Positions 24,627 through 33,700 of a stretch of DNA of 34,766 nt are shown here, piece by piece. Below the pieces are notes generated by a model that saw only the letters and a list, made by a program, of their open reading frames with translations, was not told the DNA's origin and ran no database searches. The position numbers were made by a program, and so were the translations under genes. Numbering within the stretch: position 1 is the stretch's first letter; each line of letters starts with the position of its first letter. The stretch is from Bacteroidales bacterium (GTDB lineage Bacteria > Bacteroidota > Bacteroidia > Bacteroidales > VadinHA17). The stretch lies in NCBI GenBank assembly GCA_025454815.1, contig JALONR010000042.1, positions 1 to 34,766 of the forward strand, read 5' to 3'.

Positions 24627-26012
24627 TTACAATTTCCTCCTGAACCGTGAAAGGAAGCTGTCAGCAACACTGTTAAGATCCTCCGAGAGCTTCCAGAACC
24701 ATACCCCGGCAGTGAAAATTAAAGTAACGACGGCACTTCTGACCAGGATGTCTGGTATAAGTGAGATCTGTGGCAGGATCCATCCGGCTCCCACAGCCAC
24801 CAGGCCAACGAGGGTTATTTTAAGGTGTGCAATACGGCCAAGCAGGGGAATGAAAATAATGCTGGTGCCCACAAAGAGTGCAATTAGGATGAACATCAGC
24901 CAGGTCTGGTACCTGTACAGTGAGGAGGTGCTCAGCAACACACCGTTGACACCTGCCGAGCCGCTTACAAGGTTGCCGAGGCTTATCAGGATTATGACAG
25001 CCGCCCCCCTGGAGTACACATCAGGAAGCAGGCGAAAAATGTTATCAATGTTGACCAGCAATCCGATGAAGATCAGCAGACCAACTGCATACTGGCTTAT
25101 GCTGCTCCTGACATACATGTCGTCTATGGTATCCAGGTCATTCTTCTTCCATGATTCCGCAAGGAATGGTATTGAAATCTTTGAGACTGACCTCCCTGGC
25201 AGGGTGATCAGAACTGCAAAATAGGATGCAATTGAGTAGATTCCCACCTCCGCCTCCCCGAGATATGTGTTGATGAAGAGCTTGTCGAGCGTTGTCAGCA
25301 CCACGGTACTTATCCCAGTCAGTATTCCGAAAAGTGAGAGGATAATGATCTCGCGCCTGAGATGCGGGTTTATGAATCCCGGTTCCAGCCTGAGAGATAT
25401 CTCCCCCCTCTTCAGCAGGCTCAGGAAGATGATTATCAGCGGTATTCCCTGCGAGATGATATATCCGAAGACATAACCGTTAAAGTCAATGATCCCGGCC
25501 CAGAAGAGGCAGATGAGGGCAAAGTTGAAGACCCTGAAAAGGAACTCCCTGAGGAAAGTGCCCAGAACGGCATCATAAAGGACCTTGTTGTAATTATCAA
25601 GAAGATTGAAGAGAACCGTGATCAGAAGCAGGGCTGGCAGATAGAAGGAGTATTCGGCAATGAGTGGAGAACGTTCGATGTTGGCAGCCTCAAAATGAGG
25701 TGAATAAAACTTAAGAAATAGAAGCGCGGCGATGAATCCGGCAAGGGTGATAACCATTGCCAGTCCCAGGAAGCCGTGATGCCTTCCGCGGCCATCCCTG
25801 AAGTAAGGAAAGAGCCTGTTGATGACATTGGTGAAACCAAGACTTGAAAACTGTGACAGCATGGTCGCAAAGGAGAGTAGCAGCTGAACCACACCGATCT
25901 CCCCGACAGCAAAGATCCTCGGAGAAAGCAGGATTATATTTACGAAGCCAAGCAGGGCACCCAGGTAGGACCAGACGGTCCCTCGTATTGTCTGCCTCTG
26001 TACTATGCCCAT
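24627..26012 (-). CDS. oligosaccharide flippase (Wzx-like, MVF/PST group)
   Basis: The 461-residue product has about twelve to fourteen hydrophobic helices evenly spaced along its length. Its N-terminus is of the polysaccharide exporter type (MGIVQRQTIRGTVWSYLGAL region, residues 1-20), and a conserved 'SKISIPFLAESWKKND' segment lies in the second half. Such proteins flip lipid-linked glycans across the inner membrane. The frame stays open upstream to 26147, but that part overlaps the YfhO gene start and is not hydrophobic. A TACATTTG element at 26038-26031 fits transcription starting just before the 26012 ATG. Neighbouring GT4 and YfhO genes suggest a shared surface-glycan role. Confidence 0.85.
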   Translation of the reverse strand: MGIVQRQTIRGTVWSYLGALLGFVNIILLSPRIFAVGEIGVVQLLLSFATMLSQFSSLGFTNVINRLFPYFRDGRGRHHGFLGLAMVITLAGFIAALLFLKFYSPHFEAANIERSPLIAEYSFYLPALLLITVLFNLLDNYNKVLYDAVLGTFLREFLFRVFNFALICLFWAGIIDFNGYVFGYIISQGIPLIIIFLSLLKRGEISLRLEPGFINPHLRREIIILSLFGILTGISTVVLTTLDKLFINTYLGEAEVGIYSIASYFAVLITLPGRSVSKISIPFLAESWKKNDLDTIDDMYVRSSISQYAVGLLIFIGLLVNIDNIFRLLPDVYSRGAAVIILISLGNLVSGSAGVNGVLLSTSSLYRYQTWLMFILIALFVGTSIIFIPLLGRIAHLKITLVGLVAVGAGWILPQISLIPDILVRSAVVTLIFTAGVWFWKLSEDLNSVADSFLSRFRRKL

Positions 26013-26030
26013 GTTACTCTGCTGTTCCGG

Positions 26031-26038
26031 CAAATGTA
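26031..26038 (-). promoter_or_regulatory. -7 promoter element for the flippase gene
   Basis: Minus-strand TACATTTG is an exact TAnnTTTG. The implied transcript starts near 26024, about 12 bases before ATG 26012, and rules out the longer reading. The -33 element is not clear. Confidence 0.5.
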
Positions 26039-26052
26039 TAACAATATACTCA

Positions 26053-26083
26053 TTTGATTTAAGGAACAGTTGGTGTATTTTTG
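26053..26083 (+). promoter_or_regulatory. Bacteroidetes-type promoter for the YfhO gene
   Basis: TTTG (26053-26056) and TATTTTTG (26076-26083) both match the -33/-7 consensus exactly with 19 bases between. This is the best promoter in the window. Transcription would start near 26090, leaving a leader of about 38 bases before the ATG at 26128. Confidence 0.7.
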
Positions 26084-26127
26084 TCGGATGATTCCAAACC
26101 GGGTTTAACCCTTCCAAAGTCCTGCCC

Positions 26128-28590
26128 ATGAAACTGAGCGCCCTCAAATCAGCCCTTCCGCACCTTATTGCGGTTCTCCTCTTTACAGTAGTATCCTTCG
26201 TCTATTTCTACCCTGTCCTCGAAGGGAAGAAACTCAATGCCCATGATACGAAGGTCTACGAGGGATCTTCAAAGGAGATAAGCGATTACCGCGAAAAACA
26301 CGGCGAGGAACCACTGTGGACCAACTCCATGTTCAGCGGGATGCCTGCCTACCTGATCTCGGTTCTGTACCCGGGCAATCTTTTCAAATATCTTGACAAC
26401 TTCCTTAAACTGTATAAAACACCTGTTGCCGCACTATTTCTCTCGATGCTCGGATTCTATATCATGCTTCTTTTCTTCAGGGTCAATCCATGGCTGGCCA
26501 TGGCGGGGGCGATCGCATACGGGTTTTCATCGTACCTCTTCGTGAGCCTCTCAGCGGGGCATAACACAAAAGCCTATGCGATGGCATGGATGGCACCGGT
26601 GTTAGGCTCTGTGGTTTATTCTTTCAGGAAGCATGCGCTTACCGGGGCTGCCCTCTTTTCGCTGTTTCTGACCATGCAGGTTATGGCCAACCACTTCCAG
26701 ATCACTTACTATACCGGAATAATTGTGCTGGTATTCGGGATTTTCGAACTTATCAATGCTGTAAGGGAAAAAATGCTGCCGGGCTTTCTCCGGACTCTGG
26801 GTTTACTTGTTGTTGGTGCCCTGATTGCATTCAGTGTCAACTTCGCACCACTATACTCTACATGGGAGTACAGTAAGGAATCAACGCGTGGAAAAAGCGA
26901 ACTCTCGAAGGCTGAAGGGACAAATGAGACAGGCCTTGACAAGGAATACATCACACAATGGAGCTACGGGATTGATGAGTCATTCACTTTCCTGATACCC
27001 GGATTCAGGGGAGGCGCAACAAAACCATTTGACAACGACTCTGAAACCGTAAAGGCGCTCAGGAAGAACAACCTGGGACAGGCACAGGGTCAGCTTTTCA
27101 TGTACTGGGGCAGTCAGCCAAGCACCAGCGGGCCGGTATATTTCGGCGCAGTGGTATTTTTCCTTTTCGTTCTCGGGCTGCTGATCATCAGGGGAAGGGA
27201 AAAATGGTGGATACTGACAGCCGCACTGCTGTCACTGCTGCTCTCATGGGGTAAGAACCTCATGCCATTCACTTCCCTGTTTATTGATTTCTTCCCGGGA
27301 TATGACAAGTTCAGGGCAGTATCAATGACCCTCGTAATGGCCGGCGTCCTGGTGCCACTGCTCGGGTTCCTGGCACTTCGCGAGATCTCTGAAGGTGCAG
27401 TAAACAGGGAAAAGGCCGTGAGATCAGTGCTGATTGCAGCCCTGATAACAGGCGGACTGGCATTCATCTTCTTCCTCCTGCCCGGACTGGCCGGTTCCTT
27501 CCTCCGACCTGACGAAAATGCCCTTCCCGATTCCCTGAACTGGATCAAGGAAGCAATGATCGCCGACAGGAAAGCCATGCTTCGCACAGATGCCCTCCGC
27601 TCAGCTATATTCATATCGGGAGGAGCAGCACTGATATGGTTTTATCTTAAGAACAGGCTTAAGCCCGCCCTTGTCCTCGCAGGACTCACCCTCCTGTTCA
27701 TTGTTGACCAGATACCGGTTGATGCACGATTCCTTGGCAGCTCAAACTTCGAGACCAAAAGAGCTTCCGCAGGCACCTGGGCTCCGACCGAGGCTGACAA
27801 AGTGATATTAAGCGACCAGGGAGAAAACCGCGTCCTGAACCTGACAGTCTCGGTTTTCAATGATGCCTCAACATCATATCATCATCACTCAATAGGAGGC
27901 TACAGCGGGGCAAAGATGAAAAGATACCAGGAGCTGATAGAGACCAGTCTTACCGATGACATCAACTCGCTGATTACCAGCCTCCGGAGTGCCACATCGA
28001 TGGAGGAGGCAGAAGGAGTATTGAAAAACCTTCCGGCACTCAATATGCTGAACACCAAATACATTATCCTTGATCCGGGTTCACCGCCAATGGTCAACAG
28101 ACACGCATCAGGCAATGCATGGTTTGTTGACAGGGTTACCCTGGTTGAAAATGCCGATGCTGAACTTCTGGCAATCAAAACCATCAACCCCGCAACCGAG
28201 GCAGTTGCTGACAGGCGGTTTGCTGACATGATCGGGACCATGGAATCAGCTGCGGCTCCCGGTGATACAATATTCCTCACAACATATGAGCCAAACCTTC
28301 TTATCTACAAGGCGGAACTGGCAACCGAAAGAGTGGCTGTCTTTTCAGAGATATACTACAAATACGGCTGGAAAGCATTCATTGACGAGGCTCCGGCAGA
28401 TCACTTCCGGGTTAACTATGTGCTCCGGGGAATGACACTTCCCGCCGGAAGCCATACCATAACATTCAGGTTTGAACCGGAGTCATACAGGGTTGGAAAC
28501 AGAGTTTCCCTGGCAGGATCGGTCCTGCTCCTTGCATTCCTCCTTCTTGCGGCTCTTCCGCTGCTTAAATCGAAACGTGAAAATGCCTGA
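26128..28590 (+). CDS. YfhO-family membrane protein (GT-C-type glycosyltransferase candidate)
   Basis: The 820-residue product has some thirteen hydrophobic helices, a large extracytoplasmic segment between about residues 250 and 330, and a beta-rich C-terminal domain (about 540-790). A last helix ends in 'LLKSKRENA'. The N-terminal helix, then 'YPVLEGKKLNAHD', 'LWTNSMFSGMPAYLIS' and 'AYGFSSYLFVSLSAGH' are the pattern of Bacteroidetes YfhO proteins. Gram-positive YfhO/CsbB-type systems glycosylate lipoteichoic acid with a lipid-carried sugar; in Bacteroidetes the acceptor is unknown. The stop overlaps the methyltransferase start by 8 bases. A strong promoter precedes it and diverges from the flippase. 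Confidence 0.85.
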   Translation: MKLSALKSALPHLIAVLLFTVVSFVYFYPVLEGKKLNAHDTKVYEGSSKEISDYREKHGEEPLWTNSMFSGMPAYLISVLYPGNLFKYLDNFLKLYKTPVAALFLSMLGFYIMLLFFRVNPWLAMAGAIAYGFSSYLFVSLSAGHNTKAYAMAWMAPVLGSVVYSFRKHALTGAALFSLFLTMQVMANHFQITYYTGIIVLVFGIFELINAVREKMLPGFLRTLGLLVVGALIAFSVNFAPLYSTWEYSKESTRGKSELSKAEGTNETGLDKEYITQWSYGIDESFTFLIPGFRGGATKPFDNDSETVKALRKNNLGQAQGQLFMYWGSQPSTSGPVYFGAVVFFLFVLGLLIIRGREKWWILTAALLSLLLSWGKNLMPFTSLFIDFFPGYDKFRAVSMTLVMAGVLVPLLGFLALREISEGAVNREKAVRSVLIAALITGGLAFIFFLLPGLAGSFLRPDENALPDSLNWIKEAMIADRKAMLRTDALRSAIFISGGAALIWFYLKNRLKPALVLAGLTLLFIVDQIPVDARFLGSSNFETKRASAGTWAPTEADKVILSDQGENRVLNLTVSVFNDASTSYHHHSIGGYSGAKMKRYQELIETSLTDDINSLITSLRSATSMEEAEGVLKNLPALNMLNTKYIILDPGSPPMVNRHASGNAWFVDRVTLVENADAELLAIKTINPATEAVADRRFADMIGTMESAAAPGDTIFLTTYEPNLLIYKAELATERVAVFSEIYYKYGWKAFIDEAPADHFRVNYVLRGMTLPAGSHTITFRFEPESYRVGNRVSLAGSVLLLAFLLLAALPLLKSKRENA

Positions 28591-29560
28591 AGAGACTGTT
28601 GCCAGGGGAGGAGGAGCCTCACAAAAGACTGACTTGCCCGCCGGTAAAGACAACCTGGCACATGGTAACACAGTCCTGCATCAGTGCCCTGCCTGCCAGG
28701 CCCGGGATATCGTTCAATTGTTTTACGTAAAGGACCACCTTGTAAGCGGACGTGAATTTCCAGTCATGAGATGCCGGTCATGCGGCATGGGATGGACTGC
28801 GGATCCTCCCCCTGAAAGCGAGGCAGGAAGTTACTATGCTTCGGAGGAATATATCTCACACACTGACAGGAGACAGAGCCTCTCCGACTACCTGTATCAT
28901 CTTGCCAGGAGTTTTATGCTTGGCCGGAAATATAAGATTGTGGAAAGGGTAACAGGAAAGCAGCAGGGTATGCTTCTTGACATCGGAAGCGGTACCGGAT
29001 ACTTTGCAGCTTTTATGAAGAAAAGGGGCTGGGAAGTAACAGGGATTGAAGTCAATGACTCTGCCAGGGAATATTCCATAGAAAAGTCGGGTATCAATGC
29101 CAGGTCACCGGGTGAGATAAAAAATATCCCTTCTGGTTCTGCTGACTGTATTACCTTCTGGCATGTGCTTGAGCATCTCTATGACCCGGCAGGATGGCTT
29201 GAGGAGGTTGGGAGGATTCTTACAGGTGAGGGTAAATGCATCATTGCCATGCCGAATTTTTCATCTTCTGATGCGGATTGGTTCAGGAACCGCTGGGCTG
29301 CCCTCGACGTACCACGACACCTGTGGCATTTCACACCCCGCGCATTCAGAAAGTTTGTGTCCGGGCGGGGATTCAAAGTTGAAAAGATTGCAGCACTGCC
29401 GCTTGATCTGTTCTATATATCTGCACTGAGTTACAGGAACCAGAACAAATCGCTCCCGCTCCTAAGAGGATTGTTAACCGGTGGATTACTGGCAATTCGC
29501 AGTGGCTTCAGGAAGGAAAAAGCCAGCTCCCTGGTTTACGTGCTGTCCGGAAAGGAGTAA
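28583..29560 (+). CDS. class I SAM-dependent methyltransferase with N-terminal zinc motif
   Basis: The 325-residue product begins with a Cys4 motif, CPAC (35-38) and CRSC (64-67), likely binding zinc. The Rossmann methyltransferase core follows with the SAM loop 'LLDIGSGTGYF' (131-141), the acidic end of strand 2 in 'VTGIEVND' and 'FWHVLEHLYDP' as post-II motif. This is the Methyltransf_23 type common in polysaccharide or lipid modification clusters. The longer reading from 28472 lies inside the YfhO gene, so ATG 28583 is chosen; it overlaps the YfhO stop by 8 bases and implies co-translation. The acceptor is unknown, but context suggests a glycan or lipid carrier. Confidence 0.87.
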   Translation: MPEETVARGGGASQKTDLPAGKDNLAHGNTVLHQCPACQARDIVQLFYVKDHLVSGREFPVMRCRSCGMGWTADPPPESEAGSYYASEEYISHTDRRQSLSDYLYHLARSFMLGRKYKIVERVTGKQQGMLLDIGSGTGYFAAFMKKRGWEVTGIEVNDSAREYSIEKSGINARSPGEIKNIPSGSADCITFWHVLEHLYDPAGWLEEVGRILTGEGKCIIAMPNFSSSDADWFRNRWAALDVPRHLWHFTPRAFRKFVSGRGFKVEKIAALPLDLFYISALSYRNQNKSLPLLRGLLTGGLLAIRSGFRKEKASSLVYVLSGKE

Positions 29561-29759
29561 TCTCACTGACCTTTCCCCGGCCTGCCAAAAATCAAATCCT
29601 GGCCAGATTTCCGAGTTCCCGGAACATTAATCTCCCTGTGACGGTTTGCCTCAAATCAAGCCCTGACTAAATCTCTGAACTCCCTTAAGATTTATTTCCA
29701 TTTGACAGCCTTCCACGATAAGCTGGATTGCCTGACCTCATCCAGAATGAACAATGTCT
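29561..29759. other. non-coding gap between convergent genes
   Basis: The 199 bases between the methyltransferase stop and the PorP/SprF stop hold no credible gene. Only a weak stem (TTCCG 29609-29613 with CGGAA 29620-29624) is visible, without a T-tract. It may contain terminators for both sides, but I cannot define them. Confidence 0.4.
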
Positions 29760-30764
29760 TTAATACCTGTCGAGCCAGCGGTATTTCCTCGGGGTATCCC
29801 CGAACCTGGCTGCCACTATAAACTCATGAGACCCGTAGGTTGACATCTGGATTGAATTCAGGGTAAAATCGAACGAGTAACCGAAGAAGAGCCTGTCTCT
29901 CCTGACTCCCACATTGGCAATTATGGCGCTGCCGGTTCTGAAAGTGCCCCCGATCCAGATCTTGTTGTCATAGGAATAGGTGATGCCTATGTCTGCCTGC
30001 GGACGCAGCTGTTCCGACATTTTCAGCAGCAGGGATGGTTGTATTAGCGTCCTGTTGTCAGGCTCAAAGTCATAATTCCCGAACAGGTAATATGACCTTT
30101 GTATCTTTAAATCCTTATACGCCTGGCTTCCGGCCTTGATGAACCCTTCCATCAGCTCCTGTGCTGAAAATCCCACGGCAAATTTCCTGTTCAGAAGGTA
30201 TACCCCGAAATTGAAATCGGGGACAAATATTCCCTTCCTGAAATCAGTGTTCATCCATGGCTCGTCAGGGTCTTCAAACTGTATCTGTCTCTGATCAATC
30301 TTGTAGTGATAACCGGTAAAGGCGAGTCCGAATGAAAGCTGGGTTGCTCCCTGCATCCAGATATGGTATGCATATGACGTGGAAAATCCTGTCCGGCGTA
30401 CGAGGCCGTTTATGTCTGAATAGATTGTTGCCCCGATACCGACGCGACCCTCCGTGTGGGGTTTGAAAATCTTCTTGTCGAAAATATTCTCCCGGATAAT
30501 GTATTTCTGCTTCAGAATCCTGCCGTTAAGACTCAGTGAGTATGTCTGAGGGGCACCCTGGTAACCGGTCCACTGCTGTCTTGTGGTAAGGTTAAGGCTT
30601 GTATAACCATCGCTTCCGGCAACAGCCGGGTTAATGAGATACTTGTTGTAGACATACTGGCTGTATATGGGCAGCTGCTGGGCATCGAGGCCTGCGGTCA
30701 CAAGCAACACAGCCAGTATTAACAATCCCCTTTTCACCTTTAATGTCCCTTTGCTAATTTGCAT
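29760..30764 (-). CDS. PorP/SprF-family type IX secretion membrane protein
   Basis: The 334-residue product has a signal peptide (hydrophobic 13-26, cut near LDAQ) and then the family opening 'QLPIYSQYVYNKYLINPAVAGS' in parts: 'YSQYVYNKYLINPA' and 'TSLNLTTRQQWTGYQGAPQT'. Alternating hydrophobic strands and a C-terminal aromatic segment suggest an outer-membrane beta-barrel. PorP/SprF proteins help secrete and anchor large adhesins through the type IX system. The gene starts two bases after the stop of the SprB-repeat gene, as in known sprB-sprF pairs, so this protein probably serves that adhesin. Confidence 0.9.
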   Translation of the reverse strand: MQISKGTLKVKRGLLILAVLLVTAGLDAQQLPIYSQYVYNKYLINPAVAGSDGYTSLNLTTRQQWTGYQGAPQTYSLSLNGRILKQKYIIRENIFDKKIFKPHTEGRVGIGATIYSDINGLVRRTGFSTSYAYHIWMQGATQLSFGLAFTGYHYKIDQRQIQFEDPDEPWMNTDFRKGIFVPDFNFGVYLLNRKFAVGFSAQELMEGFIKAGSQAYKDLKIQRSYYLFGNYDFEPDNRTLIQPSLLLKMSEQLRPQADIGITYSYDNKIWIGGTFRTGSAIIANVGVRRDRLFFGYSFDFTLNSIQMSTYGSHEFIVAARFGDTPRKYRWLDRY

Positions 30765-30766
30765 AA

Positions 30767-33700
30767 TTACCTTATAATGGTCACATGTCCCACAATGGGT
30801 TTCTCGCCGTTGTGAAGATCAATGGCATAATGATATGAATCCATCGGCAGTTCCTTACCGTTGGAGGCACGGCCATCCCATGGTTCAGGGTATCCCTTCT
30901 CCGATCTCCAGACAATATCGCCCCAGCGGTTCAGAATGATCACCTCAGCCTCAGTGTAGAGAACAATCCTGTTGATATTCCAGAAGTCGTTGATTCCGTC
31001 TCCGTCAGGAGAGAAGGCATTGGGAATGCCAACGCATATCTCGTTCAGTGATGTAAGCAACAATGAATCTGACAGCATACATCCGTTGAAGTCACGTACC
31101 TCCACGATGTAAAGACCCTGTAACAGGCCGGCAGCCTCCTGTGTTGTCTGACCATCGTTCCAGGTAAAGCTGTAAGCACCTTCTCCTCCAGTGACACCGG
31201 CGAAGATGCTTCCGTCATTGCTTTCAGGACAGTATGGGGAAACCAGGCTGAAACTGATCCTGAGCGAATCGGGCTCTGACAGTGTCATGGTTGTGTCGGC
31301 AGTACAGCCGTTGGCGTCGGTCAGTATTACCTCATGTAACCCGGCCGCCAGGTTATCCCTTGAAGCGCCGGGAAGACCGTCAGACCAGAGATACGAAGTT
31401 GTTCCGGCCGCATTCACAGCAGTGATGGCAACCCTTCCTGATGAGGCTCCGTTGCAATTAATATTGTAACTGCCTCCGTTGCTTAATCCGATATCAAGTA
31501 TCATGCTCAGCTGCCCGGGTGATACCAGCAGGATATCCTGTGTTATACTGCAAAGATGGCCGTCAGTGACGGTAACGGTATAGGTTCCCTCCCGCAGGCT
31601 GTAGATTGAATCAGTTACTGCCGTGAACCCTGACGGTCCGCTCCATGAGTAGGTGTAAGGTGCTGCTCCTGACTGAGGTACTACTCTAAGCCAGCCATCA
31701 GATCTGCCGAGACAGCTGATATTGAACCCATTGTAATCAGACATCCTTGCATCAAGGGTGATCGGCTCCGGAAGGCTTAGCACGGTATCTGCGGAAATAA
31801 CACATCCGTAGTTATCCGTAACCGTTATTGTGTAAGTGCCCTCCGTAAGTGCTGTTATGTCTTCAAGCGCTGAAATAAATCCTGAAGGACCTGTCCATGA
31901 GAAGGAGTACGGAGCCCTGCCTCCACTCACTGTAAGATCTATTGATCCATCATTATAGGCAGGTGCGTTGATACAGGTTATGTCAGACACGTTCAGCGTG
32001 AGGCTGAGAGGCTCGGGCTGGGTTAGCACAATTTGCCTGTTGTTTACACAGCCGTTTACGTCGGTTACCTGAAGCAGGTAATGCCCTGCCTTTACTGCCA
32101 GGTCTTCCAGGTTGCTGTTCCAAGCCGGTTCTTCAGCGCGGGTCCAGCTGTATGTATATGTACCAGGGCCGCTGCCCCCCGCTACGGTAATGTCTATCGT
32201 ACCGTCTTCACCGTTGCAGCCGATATTGTAGGCTCCGTCAGGGGTCTGCGATGTAACTGCCGTGATGCTCAATGAATCCGGTTGATTAAGTACATACGTG
32301 TATTCACGGTGGCACATGCTGACATCGGTTACAGTAAGGTTATATGTACCTGCTCCAATCCCGGTAAGAGAAGGTGTGTTTGCTGTGAATCCGTCCGGAC
32401 CGGTCCAGGCATAACTATAGGCGCCTGTACCACCGTCAAACTGAAGATTGACGTATCCGTCTGTGCCGCCATAGCATGAGATCTGATAATTGCCGTCAGC
32501 ACTCAGGGAGACCTCTTCGTCAATAAGGTCGATTCCGTCGGGTTCGGTCATTATTTCCGTGAAATAGAACTCGCAGCCGCGAACGTCTCTGACAGTCAGA
32601 GTGTATGTTCCGGCCGGAATATTAACCAGCAGGCTGTCGGTTGAAGTGCCAGTGATTACTCCTCCGTCTGACGCTGTCCACTGATAGGTGTAAGGAGCCC
32701 TCGTGCTGACAAAAACAGTATCAGTCCCGTCCATGTAGTAGCTGTATATCTGGCTGACCCTGATGCTTCCGTCACTGTAACTCTCACATGATATATTATT
32801 GTCAACGTAAATCGATTTTTCGAACCTTACATCAGTAACAGGGGCATCATAGAGTGTTCTCAACAGCTCCTCCTTGCATCCGTTGCCATCTTCTATTGAA
32901 AGGAGATACTCACCGGGCTTCAGGTTGTCAAGATGGAAGAATGTATCCTCGGGCGGCATCCATCCCTGGTAGATAGTATCGGTGAAGTTCCAGATAAGAT
33001 TATAATAATAGGGAGGAGCCTTGCCTTCGGTAAGTGCAATGGCCATCCTGGCATCACCGGAACCCGGACATGTGATAAACTGGTCAAAATAAAGTGACAC
33101 CTCGGTGTTGGGTTCAATAAGGTTTAGCCAGTCGGAACTGACGCATCCCAGGCTGTCGGTGACAGTAGCAGTATAATAACCCTGGCTCCTGTCTTCAGCA
33201 ATAAACATATTGTACCCGGCATCCTCCCAGTAATCAGGTCCGGTCCATGCAACCCACAATGAATCCAGTCCGCGGGCATGAAGTATCTGCAAAGCACCGT
33301 CCTGGCCTCCGTCGCAGGTTATGGAATCAAGGATTTCAAGCGATTGAAGCGGATGTGCATGTACCTTGACCTCCGAGATTACCTCCGGCCCGTAAGGACA
33401 TCCCGGGCCAGTCACCTTGGGAGTGATGTGGAAGAAGACCGACTGCATCGTGTCACTTTCGTTGGTGTAATCGAATTCCAAACGGGTACCGGGTGCAACA
33501 CTGTTTACTGATGTTCTGTTTCCTGCAACGACTGTTGTGGGTGCAGTGGCTGAAATTGTGTAGTTGAACTCATTTATTCCCGAACTCATTACAGTAGGAG
33601 TCAAAAGAACCACATCCGTGGTGCCTCCGTAACATATGTGCGGGGCATTGTTAAGCGGTGTAGCCCTTGGGGTTGGATTGACCCATACCCTTACCGTATC

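Noticed and set aside
26013-26147. Longer N-terminus for the flippase
   Set aside because: It overlaps the divergent promoter region and the YfhO start, lacks membrane character, and starts upstream of the -7 element at 26031-26038.
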